DNA from: Paracoccus marcusii
GTDB taxonomy: Bacteria > Pseudomonadota > Alphaproteobacteria > Rhodobacterales > Rhodobacteraceae
Assembly: GCF_006151785.1 (NCBI RefSeq)
Contig: NZ_VDDD01000001.1
Span: forward strand, 34,240-98,239
Reading direction: 5' to 3'
Length of the DNA stretch: 64,000 bases
The first letter of the stretch is position 1; the number at the start of each line of letters is the position of its first letter. The notes below the pieces were generated by a model, which did no database searches, was not told where the DNA came from, and worked only from the letters and a program-made list of their open reading frames with translations. Both the position numbers and the translations under genes were made by a program. Below are positions 8,168 to 17,199 of the stretch, one piece after another.

Positions 8168-10585
8168 TCAATCTGCCGGTGTCAGCGTGGTGATGCCCGC
8201 GGCCGCGGCACGGGCCAGATCGGGGTCCAGCGACATGCCGATGTATTCGCCTCGCCGCCACAGGCCTGCCAGGTCGTCGTAATGGCGCGACAGCGGATGA
8301 CCCGACTGTCCGGTCGAGGTGATGAACACCGAACTGTCCGGGTCCGCCAGGTCGATCACGCTGCGATAACCGGCCCCGCCGATCGCCTGATAGGGGTCGT
8401 CGCCGGTGCCGATCATGCCGGTGCGGGCCACGGTGAACTCTCCGCCCGAGATCGACTGGGTGATGTTCATGATCCAGCCAAGTGCGGGCAGCGCGCCCAG
8501 GCCCGGATGCACGTGATGCGCCTGATGCGCGTCGCCCCACCGCCAGCTGGTCACGTCGGGACCGTATTCGGCGGTCAGGTCCAGGATGGCGCGGTCCAGC
8601 GACTGGCGGGCGATGGTCGCGCAATCCTCGGTCGCGGCGCTTTGGACCACGTCGCACCAAGCGGCGGCGCCGTCGCGATCGCGGAACACCGCGTCGATGA
8701 AATGCGGTTGCAGGCGGATCAGGTCGTCGGCCAGCGGCCCCAGCTCGTCCCGGACCAGGCGGTCCTGCAGCGCACCCATCCAGGCGGCATAGATCAGGGG
8801 TTCAGGCAGGTGCTCGTTCATGGCGCCGTCCCATTCGGCCAGCAGGGTCAGGGCGTCCTGACGCTGGCGTTCCGGGGTGCCGGGCGCCGCCGGATCGCCG
8901 GTGAACCATAGATTCGCCCCCACCAGCGGCAGCAGGGCGCGGGCCGCAGGGCTGACGACGTCCAGCTGTGCGGCGATGAAGCTGTCGCGGGAATGCACCT
9001 CGCGCCCGCCCAGCAGCCCGGACAGCCGGTCATGGCGTAGCCCGTCGGCCTCCGGCTCCTCCGTCGCGAGGGCAAGCCCGTCCTGCGGGCGACGCGCCTG
9101 GGTCGCCAGCGACACGGTGCCCTGCCATGCGGTTTCGGTCAGCCAGCCGGGCGAGGGCAACGCGCCCTTGGTCGGATGGTCGTCGGCCCGCTGGGGTGCC
9201 GCGCCTGCGGCCAGCCGGGTGACGGTCTCTCCCTGCGCCAGGGTCACGTCCAGCGCCGGGGCGACCACGTCGGCCAGGGCGCGGGTCGCCTGATCGGCGT
9301 CGCCGGCCCGCATCAGCGCCATCAGCGCGGACATCGTGCGGTCGCGCTGCGACAGCCCCGTCCAGCGCAGCGATGGGACATGCCCTATGGGCGTCACGTC
9401 ACGCAGCCCCGGGTCCAGGCCGGGAACGACGGGACCGTTCTGCGTCTCCCGCAGAGTGATGGTCTGGGGGGACGCGTCCAGCACGCGGATCACCTCGGTC
9501 CGGGTCTGGAACTCTGTCCAGCCCTGCGTGCCGCGATAGCGGTCGGTATTGCCGGGCTGGACCTCCTCGATGGCGATGTCGGCCACGTCCAGGTCCAGCG
9601 GCGTCAGCGCCCAGGACAGTGTCGGATTGCGCCCCGACAGGACCAGCGGCATGCCGGGCACCGTGGCCCCGATCACTCCGCCGCCTTCCAGCTCCAACCG
9701 CGCCAGATAGTACAGCGACGGCACCGTCAGCCCCGCATGCAGGTCGTTGGCCAGCAGCGCGGCCCCCGCAGCCGTCCGCAGCGCCTCGGCGCCGAAGGCA
9801 TTGCCGCCAAGCGCCTGTTCGGGGCGCAGGAAGCCAAGCGGGTCGTAATCCGCCTGCGGGTCCAGGCGCCGTTCGGGCGCACCAAGGCGGGCACCGGGAA
9901 ACAGCCCCGCATAGTCGGGCAGGGCAGCAGGTATGCCGGCCCGGTCGACGATCTGCATGCCGCGTTCGGGCCAGGCCAGGGCCAGTCGGGCGCGCAGGAT
10001 CTCCTCTCCCGCGGAATCGGTGCCGGCCGCCGCCATCAGCTTCAGGATCGCCAGCGAATCGGCGGGCTGCCAGAAGGTGATGACATCCGGGAACAGGAAG
10101 AATTCGGGCGCGCCGCGCCCCATCGCACCGTCGTTGACGATGCGGATCCATTGGTTCACCCCGTCGGCATAGGCCTGCAGCGCCGCAAGCGTGTCGTCGT
10201 CCTGCACCTCCAGCGAAGCCTGGGCCGCGCGCTGCAGGCCCAGCCTGCGGATCAGGTCGTCGGCGGGCAGGGCGCGAGGGCCATGGACCTCGGCCAGCCG
10301 GCCCTGCGCCGCGCGGCGCAGCAGGGTCATCTGGAACAGCCGGTCCTGCGCATGGGCCAGGCCCAGGGCAAAGAACACGTCCGCGTCGGTCTTGCCGAAG
10401 ATATGCGGCACATTCTCGGTCGAGCGCACGATCTCGACCGGGGCGGTGATGCCCGTCACCGAATAGCTGGCGGTATAGTCGGGCAGGGACCGCACGGCGA
10501 AATACCAGACCAGCACGGCGGACAGGACCGCCAGGACGATCAGCGCGATGGTCAGCCGCAGAAGCCAGCGAAACAAGGTCAGCAT
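8168..10585 (-). CDS. Penicillin acylase family protein with substituted nucleophile
   Basis: A member of the penicillin acylase (Ntn hydrolase) family, which normally cleaves amide bonds of beta-lactams, acyl-homoserine lactones or related compounds after autocatalytic processing. The start MLTLFRWLLRL opens a single N-terminal membrane or signal segment (residues 5-30), and AAGGA precedes this ATG. The frame stays open 32 codons further upstream. The family normally has a GSN motif whose Ser starts the beta chain. Here the codons at 9808-9800 read Gly-Gly-Asn (residues 260-262), so the catalytic Ser261 is Gly. The following motif is ANDLHAG instead of the usual ANDPHLG. The rest of the 805-residue scaffold looks intact. 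Processing and amidase activity are therefore doubtful. Confidence 0.85.
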   Translation of the reverse strand: MLTLFRWLLRLTIALIVLAVLSAVLVWYFAVRSLPDYTASYSVTGITAPVEIVRSTENVPHIFGKTDADVFFALGLAHAQDRLFQMTLLRRAAQGRLAEVHGPRALPADDLIRRLGLQRAAQASLEVQDDDTLAALQAYADGVNQWIRIVNDGAMGRGAPEFFLFPDVITFWQPADSLAILKLMAAAGTDSAGEEILRARLALAWPERGMQIVDRAGIPAALPDYAGLFPGARLGAPERRLDPQADYDPLGFLRPEQALGGNAFGAEALRTAAGAALLANDLHAGLTVPSLYYLARLELEGGGVIGATVPGMPLVLSGRNPTLSWALTPLDLDVADIAIEEVQPGNTDRYRGTQGWTEFQTRTEVIRVLDASPQTITLRETQNGPVVPGLDPGLRDVTPIGHVPSLRWTGLSQRDRTMSALMALMRAGDADQATRALADVVAPALDVTLAQGETVTRLAAGAAPQRADDHPTKGALPSPGWLTETAWQGTVSLATQARRPQDGLALATEEPEADGLRHDRLSGLLGGREVHSRDSFIAAQLDVVSPAARALLPLVGANLWFTGDPAAPGTPERQRQDALTLLAEWDGAMNEHLPEPLIYAAWMGALQDRLVRDELGPLADDLIRLQPHFIDAVFRDRDGAAAWCDVVQSAATEDCATIARQSLDRAILDLTAEYGPDVTSWRWGDAHQAHHVHPGLGALPALGWIMNITQSISGGEFTVARTGMIGTGDDPYQAIGGAGYRSVIDLADPDSSVFITSTGQSGHPLSRHYDDLAGLWRRGEYIGMSLDPDLARAAAAGITTLTPAD

Positions 10586-10722
10586 GTGCGGGCAGGTCCT
10601 TGGCCGGGGGCGCGGCACGGGTTGACCCTGCCGCGCATGGATGGTGGTGTGTTGCATAGGACAGGCGCGCGGGCATTTCAACGCACCCCCGCGCCACGGG
10701 CAGCGACCCGAGGGAGATTTGC

Positions 10723-11589
10723 ATGGCCAAGACGGCGTTTCTGGGACTGGGCGTGATGGGCTTTCCGATGGCCGGGCATCTGGCCGCGGCGGGACATCAG
10801 GTGACGGTGTTCAACCGCAGCCCGGCCAAGGCCGAGGCCTGGGTCGGCCGGCACGGCGGCGCCTCCGCCGCGACCCCGCGCGAGGCGGCGCAGGGCGCGG
10901 ATCTGGTAATGTGCTGCGTGGGCAATGACGACGACCTGCGCCAGGTATGCCTGGGGCCCGACGGGGCATTCGCGGGCATGGCGCAGGGTGCGGTCTTCGT
11001 CGATCACACCACGGTCTCGGCCAAGGTGACGGAGGAGCTGGCGCAGGCGGCGGCAGAGGCGGGCATCGGCTATGTCGATGCACCCGTATCCGGCGGTCAG
11101 GCGGGGGCCGAAAACGGCCAGCTGTCGATCATGTGCGGGGGCACGGTCGCGGATTTCGATCGCGCCGCGCCGGTCATCGACGCCTATGCCAAGATCTGTC
11201 GCCGGATGGGCGATGTGGGCGCGGGACAGATGACCAAGATGTGCAACCAGATCGCGATCGCGGGGTTGGTTCAGGCGCTGTCGGAATCGCTGGCATTCGC
11301 GCAGAAGGCGGGGCTGGACGTGGCCGATGTCGTCGAGGTGATCAGTCAGGGTGCGGCCGGCAGTTGGCAGATGGTCAACCGTCATGCGACCATGCATCGC
11401 GGCGAATTCGAGCACGGGTTCGCCGTCGACTGGATGCGGAAGGATCTGGCGATCTGCTTGCAGGCAGGGGACCAGCTGGGCGCGGCCCTGCCGGTCACGG
11501 CACTGGTCGACCAGTTCTACAAGGATGTGCAGGCGATGGGCGGCGGCCGGTGGGACACCTCGTCCCTGATCGCGCGGCTGACCCGCTAG
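10723..11589 (+). CDS. NAD(P)-dependent beta-hydroxyacid dehydrogenase (3-hydroxyisobutyrate dehydrogenase-like)
   Basis: A 288-residue member of the beta-hydroxyacid dehydrogenase family (MmsB, GarR, GlxR). The N-terminal Rossmann motif is GLGVMG (residues 8-13), the substrate-binding DAPVSGG is at 119-125, and the catalytic Lys172 is in GAGQMTKMCNQ. AGGGAGA upstream supports the ATG at 10723. It may oxidise 3-hydroxyisobutyrate from valine or reduce tartronate semialdehyde; sequence alone does not decide. It is divergent from the penicillin-acylase homologue, with a thioesterase and an acyl-CoA ligase downstream on the same strand. Confidence 0.8.
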   Translation: MAKTAFLGLGVMGFPMAGHLAAAGHQVTVFNRSPAKAEAWVGRHGGASAATPREAAQGADLVMCCVGNDDDLRQVCLGPDGAFAGMAQGAVFVDHTTVSAKVTEELAQAAAEAGIGYVDAPVSGGQAGAENGQLSIMCGGTVADFDRAAPVIDAYAKICRRMGDVGAGQMTKMCNQIAIAGLVQALSESLAFAQKAGLDVADVVEVISQGAAGSWQMVNRHATMHRGEFEHGFAVDWMRKDLAICLQAGDQLGAALPVTALVDQFYKDVQAMGGGRWDTSSLIARLTR

Positions 11590-11606
11590 GGCCGGGGAAC
11601 GACAAA

Positions 11607-11623
11607 AGGCGGGATGCCCGCCT
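11607..11623 (+). terminator. Hairpin between dehydrogenase and thioesterase genes
   Basis: AGGCGGG (11607-11613) and CCCGCCT (11617-11623) form a 7-bp inverted repeat with a 3-base centre. There is no T tract, so it may be an attenuator-like hairpin or an RNA-stability element rather than a terminator. Confidence 0.3.
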
Positions 11624-11643
11624 CTAACGAAGGAACTTGGGGG

Positions 11644-12027
11644 ATGGCGGATCACAGCCTTGCCGGACAGATCGAGTTCGAGATCACCGGCGTGAACGAG
11701 CAGGAAGCCACCGGAGAGATGACCGTGACCGCGGGCATCCTGAACCCGTTCGGAACCATCCATGCGGGCGCGCTGGTCTGGTTCGCGGACGTGGTCGCGA
11801 CGAACCTGGTCCTGGGCGGAGAGCAGCCGCAGGAGGGCATGGACAACTTTCCCGTGGCCATCACACTGAACGCCCAGCTGCTGACCAACCGCCGCGACGG
11901 GGTTCTGACCGCGCTGGCATCCTGGATGCGGCGCGGGCGACGCATCTCGACCGTGCGCACGCAGGTCACCGATGCGGACGGGGCGGTGCTGCTGGACCTG
12001 ACCTCGACCCATGTCAGTGCCCGCTGA
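11644..12027 (+). CDS. Hotdog-fold thioesterase (PaaI/YbgC-like)
   Basis: A 127-residue hotdog-fold protein. The motif GILNPFGTIHAGALVWFADVVATN is the conserved active helix of PaaI-type thioesterases, with a Gly-x-x-His-Gly/Ala-Gly core. Such proteins hydrolyse acyl- or aryl-CoA thioesters in the cytoplasm. The ATG at 11644 is preceded by GAAGGA and gives a normal N-terminus; an in-frame ATG at 11614 is less likely. The acyl-CoA ligase gene 78 bp downstream makes a role in acyl-CoA turnover plausible, but the substrate is unknown. Confidence 0.78.
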   Translation: MADHSLAGQIEFEITGVNEQEATGEMTVTAGILNPFGTIHAGALVWFADVVATNLVLGGEQPQEGMDNFPVAITLNAQLLTNRRDGVLTALASWMRRGRRISTVRTQVTDADGAVLLDLTSTHVSAR

Positions 12028-12044
12028 CCCTGCGGCACCATCGC

Positions 12045-12068
12045 GCCGGGCGGGTTGAAACGCCCGGC
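12045..12068 (+). terminator. Hairpin after thioesterase gene
   Basis: GCCGGGCG (12045-12052) and CGCCCGGC (12061-12068) form an 8-bp stem around an 8-base loop. No T tract follows; possible factor-assisted terminator or intercistronic hairpin. Confidence 0.35.
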
Positions 12069-12105
12069 AATCGCGTCATCATGGCGCCATGATGGAGGAG
12101 ACGTC

Positions 12106-13749
12106 ATGGACGGTCTGATGATGCACCGCCCGCTGCTGCAAAGCGGGCTTCTGGATTTCGCCGCCGAGAGCTTTCCCGAAGCGCGGATCGTGTCGCGTCG
12201 GGTCGAGGGTGACCTGCACCGACAGAGCTGGGCCCAGACCCGTGCCCGCGCGGTCCAGCTGTCCTTCGCGCTGGAGGGTTTGGGGGTGGTGCCCGGCGAC
12301 CGGGTCGCGACGCTGGCCTGGAACGGGCACCGCCATCTGGAGATCTATCACGCGGTGCCGTCCATCGGGGCGGTCTGCCATACGATCAACCCGCGGCTGT
12401 CGGCCGACCAGATGGTTTTCATCGCGCATCACGCGGGCGACCGGCTGCTGTTCACCGACCTGAGCTTCGTGCCGCTGCTGGAAAAGCTGCAGGACCGCCT
12501 GCCGTCCATGCGCTATGTCGTCATGACCGACGCGGCGCACATGCCGCAGACGACGCTGGATGCGCTGTGCTATGAGGACCTGCTGGCGGGGCAGCCGACC
12601 GAGCGGGTCTGGCCGGATTTTCCGGAAACGACCGCATCGGGCCTGTGCTATACGTCCGGGACGACGGGCGATCCCAAGGGCGTCCTGTATTCGCACCGAT
12701 CTAACATGCTGCACGCGCTGGCCACGGCGGCGGTGCTGGGCCCGGACCTGGGACCGCAGCCGCGCATCCTGCCGGTGGTGCCGCTGTTTCACGTTAACGC
12801 CTGGGGTCTGCCCTTCACGGCCCCGCTGATCGGGGCCAGCCTGATCATGCCCGGCCCGGCGCTGGACGGAGCCAGCCTGTGGGACCTGTGCCAGACCGAG
12901 GGCGTCGAAAGCGCCTGGGGCGTGCCCACCATCTGGCAGGGACTGTTCGCCGAGATCCTGTCCCGCGGGGCCAAGCCCGCAGCCCTGCGCCACATCGTCG
13001 TCGGCGGCAGCGCAATGCCCCGCAGCCTGACCGAGGGCTTTGAACGTCTGGGCATCGACGTGAACCACGCCTGGGGCATGACCGAGACCTCTCCGCTGGG
13101 CAGCCAGGGGTCGCTGACGCCGGCGCAGCGCGATCTGCCGTTCGACCGGCGCATGGCGCTGAAGCAGGCGCAGGGGCGGCGGGTGTTCGGTGTCGAGATG
13201 AAGATCGTGGACGACGCGGGCACCCGCCAGCCCCATGACGGCCAAGCCATGGGAGAGCTGTTCGTGCGCGGCAACACCGTGGCCGCCGGTTATCACGACA
13301 ATGCCGGTGCGACGGCGCGCGCCATCGACGCCGACGGCTGGTTCGGGACAGGCGATATTGCCTCGATCAGCGCCGACGGCATCCTGACGCTTCGCGACAG
13401 GGCCAAGGACCTGATCAAGTCGGGTGGCGAATGGATCAGTTCGATCGACGTCGAGAACCTGGCAGTCGCCCATCCGGACGTGGCGCAATGCGCGGTCATC
13501 GCGCTGCCCCATCCGAAATGGGATGAACGCCCGCTGCTGGTGATCAAGCCCAAGGGGGCCGCCCGACCTGGGCTGGAGGAGATGCGGTCCCATCTGGGCG
13601 CGCATCTGGCCAGCTGGCAGCTGCCCGATGACGTCGTCTATGTCGACGAGATGCCCCTGACGGCGACCGGCAAGATCAGCAAGCTGACCCTGCGGGAGCA
13701 GTTCCGCGACCACGTCCTGCCCGACCTGCGGGGCCAGGCGGCTGACTGA
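12106..13749 (+). CDS. Acyl-CoA synthetase (AlkK/DmdB-type AMP-forming ligase)
   Basis: A 547-residue ANL-superfamily ligase that activates a carboxylic acid with ATP and CoA. The P-loop-like motif CYTSGTTGDPKG is near residues 182-193, with the WGMTETSPLG motif, the hinge motif GWFGTGDIA, and the C-terminal catalytic Lys in TGKISK. The beginning MDGLMMHRPLL, SRRVEGD and AWNGHRHLEIYHAV resemble medium-chain fatty acid ligases (AlkK) and the 3-methylmercaptopropionyl-CoA ligases (DmdB) of marine Rhodobacterales. GGAGGAG at 12094-12100 places the start at 12106. The substrate is not decided; no other dimethylsulphoniopropionate gene is in view. Confidence 0.85.
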   Translation: MDGLMMHRPLLQSGLLDFAAESFPEARIVSRRVEGDLHRQSWAQTRARAVQLSFALEGLGVVPGDRVATLAWNGHRHLEIYHAVPSIGAVCHTINPRLSADQMVFIAHHAGDRLLFTDLSFVPLLEKLQDRLPSMRYVVMTDAAHMPQTTLDALCYEDLLAGQPTERVWPDFPETTASGLCYTSGTTGDPKGVLYSHRSNMLHALATAAVLGPDLGPQPRILPVVPLFHVNAWGLPFTAPLIGASLIMPGPALDGASLWDLCQTEGVESAWGVPTIWQGLFAEILSRGAKPAALRHIVVGGSAMPRSLTEGFERLGIDVNHAWGMTETSPLGSQGSLTPAQRDLPFDRRMALKQAQGRRVFGVEMKIVDDAGTRQPHDGQAMGELFVRGNTVAAGYHDNAGATARAIDADGWFGTGDIASISADGILTLRDRAKDLIKSGGEWISSIDVENLAVAHPDVAQCAVIALPHPKWDERPLLVIKPKGAARPGLEEMRSHLGAHLASWQLPDDVVYVDEMPLTATGKISKLTLREQFRDHVLPDLRGQAAD

Positions 13750-13761
13750 CCCAAGGTCGGG

Positions 13762-14001
13762 TCAGGGATCCTGCGCCTGCAGGGTGGACAGCACATAAAG
13801 GCGCAGGGCCGTGGCCAGTCCGATTTGCGGCGGCCGGGCATGGTCGATCTGTCCGATTAGGGCGGCGCGGGTCAGGTCGCGCGCCGCGGCCTGGGTCGCC
13901 AGCGCCTTCCAGAATGCATCTTCCAGCGACACCGACGTTCGGTGCCCGTCTATGGTCACCGACCGCTTCAGCGGCGGCGTCATGGCGGGCAGGTCGATCA
14001 T
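13762..14001 (-). CDS. Ribbon-helix-helix domain protein
   Basis: A 79-residue protein with the pattern of the alphaproteobacterial ribbon-helix-helix domain family: PLKRSVTIDGHRTSVSLEDAFW forms the strand and first helix, followed by RDLTRAALIGQI. It may bind DNA or regulate a partner, but no target is visible. Its ATG overlaps the stop of the DUF4169 gene by four bases (ATGA), so the two are translationally coupled. It converges on the acyl-CoA ligase gene with a 12-bp gap. Confidence 0.75.
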   Translation of the reverse strand: MIDLPAMTPPLKRSVTIDGHRTSVSLEDAFWKALATQAAARDLTRAALIGQIDHARPPQIGLATALRLYVLSTLQAQDP

Positions 14002-14183
14002 TCGTCGGGCGTGTCGCGCCGATGCGCGTCCAGCATGCGGGCCGCGCGGTCGCGTTCGGCCTGGCGCGCGTCGCGCAGCGGCTTGGCCTCTCCGTGCAGG
14101 GCGGCGTTCGCGTCGCCCTTGGCACGCTTGGCGTCGCGGTCGCGGGCCTTGCGGGCCTGGCGCAGGTTGATGATGCGGGTCAT
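13998..14183 (-). CDS. DUF4169 family small basic protein
   Basis: A 61-residue, strongly charged protein beginning MTRIINLRQARKARDRDAKRA, the hallmark of the DUF4169 family found in Rhodobacterales and rhizobia. Function is unknown. The highly helical, Arg/Lys/Ala-rich sequence suggests a coiled or nucleic-acid-associated protein, which is only inference. An upstream in-frame ATG at 14243 would add 20 residues overlapping the fumC terminator and is unlikely. It is downstream of fumC on the same strand and coupled to the ribbon-helix-helix gene. Confidence 0.75.
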   Translation of the reverse strand: MTRIINLRQARKARDRDAKRAKGDANAALHGEAKPLRDARQAERDRAARMLDAHRRDTPDE

Positions 14184-14204
14184 GGCGGTCCCTGAAACGA
14201 CGAA

Positions 14205-14227
14205 GGGCGCGCCACTGTGGCGCGCCC
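14205..14227 (-). terminator. Terminator hairpin downstream of fumC
   Basis: Eleven-base arms GGGCGCGCCAC (14205-14215) and GTGGCGCGCCC (14217-14227) form a near-perfect dyad. Reading on the minus strand the hairpin is followed by a broken T run (TTCGTCGTTTC). It lies 22 bases after the fumC stop. Confidence 0.65.
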
Positions 14228-14248
14228 CCCGGCCTTGGGTCAAGAGGG

Positions 14249-15643
14249 TCAGCCCTTGGGGCTGATCATGTCCTCGGGGCGGACGACGCGGTCGAAGGTC
14301 TCTCCGTCGACGAAGCCCAGGGCGATGGCCTCCTCGCGCAGCGTCGTGCCGTTCCTGTGCGCGGTCTTGGCGACCTTGGTGGCGTTGTCATAGCCGATGG
14401 TGGGCGCCAGCGCCGTCACCAGCATCAGCGATTCGCGCATCAGCTGGTCGATGCGCTTTACGTTGGCTTGGGTGCCCACGACCATGTTGTCGGTGAAGCT
14501 GGAGGCCGCATCGCCCAGAAGCTGCATGGATTGCAGCACGTTGTAGGACATCATCGGGTTGTAGACGTTCAGCTCGAAATGCCCCTGAGACCCGGCAAAG
14601 CCCACGGCGGCGTCGTTGCCCATCACATGCGCGCAGACCATGGTCAGCGCCTCGGCCTGGGTCGGGTTCACCTTGCCTGGCATGATCGACGATCCCGGCT
14701 CGTTCTCGGGCAGGATCAGTTCGCCCAGACCCGAACGCGGCCCCGACCCCAGCAGGCGCATGTCGTTGGCGATCTTGAACAGCGATCCGGCCACCGTCTT
14801 CAGCGCGCCCGAGAACATGACCATCGCGTCATGGGCGGCCAGCGCCTCGAACTTGTTCGGCGCGGTGACGAAGGGCAGGTCGGTGATCTTGGCGATTTCC
14901 GCGGCAATCGCCGTGTCCCAGCCCTTTTTGGTGTTCAGGCCGGTGCCGACGGCCGTGCCGCCCTGGGCCAACTCATAGATGTCGGGCAGGCAGGCCTTGA
15001 CCCGCTCGATCCCCTTGCGGACCTGATGGGCATAGCCACCGAATTCCTGACCCAAGGTCAGGGGCGTCGCATCCTGGGTGTGGGTGCGACCGATCTTGAT
15101 GATGTCCTTGAACTCGGCCGACTTTGCCTCCAGCGCGGCGGCCAGCTTCTCCAGACCCGGCAGCAGCGTGTCGCGCGCCAGCATGGCGATGCCCACATGC
15201 ATCGCGGTCGGGAAGGTGTCGTTCGACGACTGGCCCATGTTGCAGTGGTCGTTCGGGTGGACGGGTTTCTTGGACCCCATCTCTCCGCCCATGATCTCGA
15301 TCGCGCGGTTGCTGATCACCTCGTTGGCGTTCATGTTCGACTGGGTGCCGGACCCGGTCTGCCAGACGACCAGCGGGAAGTTGTCGTCGAACTTGCCCTG
15401 GAACACCTCGGTCGCGGCCTGCTCCATCGCATCGGCCAAATCGGCGGGCAGGTCGCCCGAGGCGCGGTTCACCCGCGCGGCGGCCAGCTTGATCGCGCCC
15501 AGGGCGCGGATGATCGGCACCGGCTGGCGTTCCCAGCCAATCGGGAAGTTGATGATCGAACGCTGCGTCTGCGCGCCCCAGTATTTCGAGGCGTCAACCT
15601 CCAGCGGGCCGAAGCTGTCGGTTTCGGTGCGGGTCTTGGTCAT
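14249..15643 (-). CDS. fumC: Class II fumarate hydratase
   Basis: Class II fumarase interconverts fumarate and L-malate in the TCA cycle without an iron-sulphur cluster. The 464-residue protein has the fumarase/aspartase signature [11 protein letters not shown] with its flexible catalytic Ser loop, plus [23 protein letters not shown] and [17 protein letters not shown]. Length is standard. A strong hairpin follows the stop, so it is probably transcribed alone. Class II identity, as opposed to aspartase or argininosuccinate lyase, is supported by the [12 protein letters not shown] region. Confidence 0.96.
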   Translation of the reverse strand: MTKTRTETDSFGPLEVDASKYWGAQTQRSIINFPIGWERQPVPIIRALGAIKLAAARVNRASGDLPADLADAMEQAATEVFQGKFDDNFPLVVWQTGSGTQSNMNANEVISNRAIEIMGGEMGSKKPVHPNDHCNMGQSSNDTFPTAMHVGIAMLARDTLLPGLEKLAAALEAKSAEFKDIIKIGRTHTQDATPLTLGQEFGGYAHQVRKGIERVKACLPDIYELAQGGTAVGTGLNTKKGWDTAIAAEIAKITDLPFVTAPNKFEALAAHDAMVMFSGALKTVAGSLFKIANDMRLLGSGPRSGLGELILPENEPGSSIMPGKVNPTQAEALTMVCAHVMGNDAAVGFAGSQGHFELNVYNPMMSYNVLQSMQLLGDAASSFTDNMVVGTQANVKRIDQLMRESLMLVTALAPTIGYDNATKVAKTAHRNGTTLREEAIALGFVDGETFDRVVRPEDMISPKG

Positions 15644-15737
15644 CGGGTCGCTCCCTCACGGTTTCGTGGCGGGTTGTAGCGGTCCGGGCCATCGGGCGCA
15701 ATTCGTATGCAACGGTATGCTGGCGCAAACAGCGCCT

Positions 15738-16625
15738 TCAGTCGTCCAGCGCATGCATCGCCGCGCGCAGGCGCGGGGTCAGCGCGTCGGGCAGGGGCAG
15801 GATCGGTCGGGGCGGCTGCGCGTCGGTCAGATCCATCAGCCGGGCGCAGGCATGAACGACCCGCAGGCTGCCATGGGCCTGGAACAGGTCCCACATCGGC
15901 TGGAACCGCGCCTGCCAGCGGGCCGTTTCGGGGCGGTCGCCCGCACGGGCGGCACAGGCCAAGGTCAGCGTCTGGTCGGGCCACAAGCCCGCCGCCACGC
16001 TGAACCAGCCGTCGGCATGGTTCAGAAGCGCGTCGGGACAGCCCCAGTCGCCGCTGTAGCCGATGACGAAATCGGGCGGCAGATCGGCGCGCAGGGCCGC
16101 GATCTGGCCCGCGAAGTCCCCGCCCGCGGGCAGCGGCATCTTGACCGCCGTGACGGTCGGCAGCGTCGCCAGCCGGGCGATCAGCACGGGCGAAAAGGTG
16201 AAATGCGTGGTCGATGGATTGTTGTAGATGCAGATCGGCAGGTCCGACGCCCCTGCGACAGTTTTGAAATGCCCAAAGACCTCATCCTCGGTCAGGGGGG
16301 TGTAGGACATCGGCGCCAACAGCAGGCCCGTCGCCCCCGCATCTGCCGCATGACGCGCCAGCGCGGCCGAGGTGTCGCTGCGCAGCGCGCCCACGCCCGC
16401 GATCACCGGCACCCTGCCGCCGGCGGCGTCAAGCGCGGTCTCCAGCACCTCCCGGCGCTGGTCGGCCTCCAGATACGCATAGCCGCCCGTCGATCCCAGC
16501 ACGCCGATGCTGTCCACGCCCGCCCGCGCAAGGCGCAGGATCAGGCGGCGCAGGTCGGCGGGCAGGGGGTGGCCCGCGGCGTCGGTCGGCGTGATCGGAA
16601 AGGCCGACAGGCCGCGCATGGTCAT
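15738..16625 (-). CDS. Dihydrodipicolinate synthase/N-acetylneuraminate lyase family aldolase
   Basis: A 295-residue class I aldolase of the DapA/NanA family. The Schiff-base Lys is in TAVKMPL, and the family Tyr is in ICIYNNPSTT. The substrate loop is GSTGGYAYL where true DapA has GTTGE, so this is more likely a lyase for another 2-keto sugar acid or related compound than lysine-pathway DHDPS. The ATG at 16625 is four bases after the sspB stop; an alternative ATG lies at 16619. Probably co-transcribed with sspB; no sugar-catabolic partner is visible. Confidence 0.8.
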   Translation of the reverse strand: MTMRGLSAFPITPTDAAGHPLPADLRRLILRLARAGVDSIGVLGSTGGYAYLEADQRREVLETALDAAGGRVPVIAGVGALRSDTSAALARHAADAGATGLLLAPMSYTPLTEDEVFGHFKTVAGASDLPICIYNNPSTTHFTFSPVLIARLATLPTVTAVKMPLPAGGDFAGQIAALRADLPPDFVIGYSGDWGCPDALLNHADGWFSVAAGLWPDQTLTLACAARAGDRPETARWQARFQPMWDLFQAHGSLRVVHACARLMDLTDAQPPRPILPLPDALTPRLRAAMHALDD

Positions 16626-16629
16626 GGCG

Positions 16630-17115
16630 CTATTTCCGCCAGCGGTCCAGGCGCACGACATCGGCGCCGCCCGACGGGGGCGTGTCGTCGCCGTCATCCT
16701 CGGCGTCCAGCTGGTATTCGGCGTCGGCCTCGGCGTCCTCATCCTCGTCGTCGTCGCTGTCCTGCGTCTCGAAGCGCAGGCCGAATTCGACGGAGGGGTC
16801 CACAAAGGTACGCAGCGCATCGAACGGGATCTTCAGCGGCTCCGGCTGGTTGCCGAAGTTCAGCGTGATGGTGAAATGGTCGGGCTGGATCGTCAGGTTG
16901 TCGAACCAGTGCTGGATGACGATGGTCATCTCCTCGGGATAGCGTTCGCGCAGCCAGTCCGCCATCTCGACACCGTCGTCGCGGGTGTCGAAGGTGATGA
17001 AGAAATGATGCTCTCCGGGCAGACCGTCGCGGGCGACCTGGCGCAGCACCTCGGCGATCAGCCCCTGCATCGCGCGATGCATCATTCCGCCGTAATCCAG
17101 TCCCGATCGCGCCAT
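16630..17115 (-). CDS. sspB: ClpXP adaptor SspB
   Basis: SspB tethers ssrA-tagged and other substrates to ClpXP. The 161-residue protein shows the alphaproteobacterial SspB fold signature (VIQHWFDNLTIQPDHFTITLNF) and an acidic linker (residues 119-145), ending in the conserved hydrophobic tail VVRLDRWRK, which docks on the ClpX N-domain. It starts MARSGLDYGGMMHRAM. The tmRNA gene that makes its substrates is 18 kb away in this same window. The DapA-like gene follows after 4 bp. Confidence 0.9.
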   Translation of the reverse strand: MARSGLDYGGMMHRAMQGLIAEVLRQVARDGLPGEHHFFITFDTRDDGVEMADWLRERYPEEMTIVIQHWFDNLTIQPDHFTITLNFGNQPEPLKIPFDALRTFVDPSVEFGLRFETQDSDDDEDEDAEADAEYQLDAEDDGDDTPPSGGADVVRLDRWRK

Positions 17116-17199
17116 GACGTTACCCTACCTTTTCTTGGCGGCAAGCATAGGGATATGACCGGGGATGAAAAGGGGGGCGGAGGTGGATTCCGCGTCCCC

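Noticed and set aside
9176..10756. Plus-strand frame opposite the penicillin-acylase homologue
   Set aside because: No domain content; composition typical of antisense frames in GC-rich DNA.
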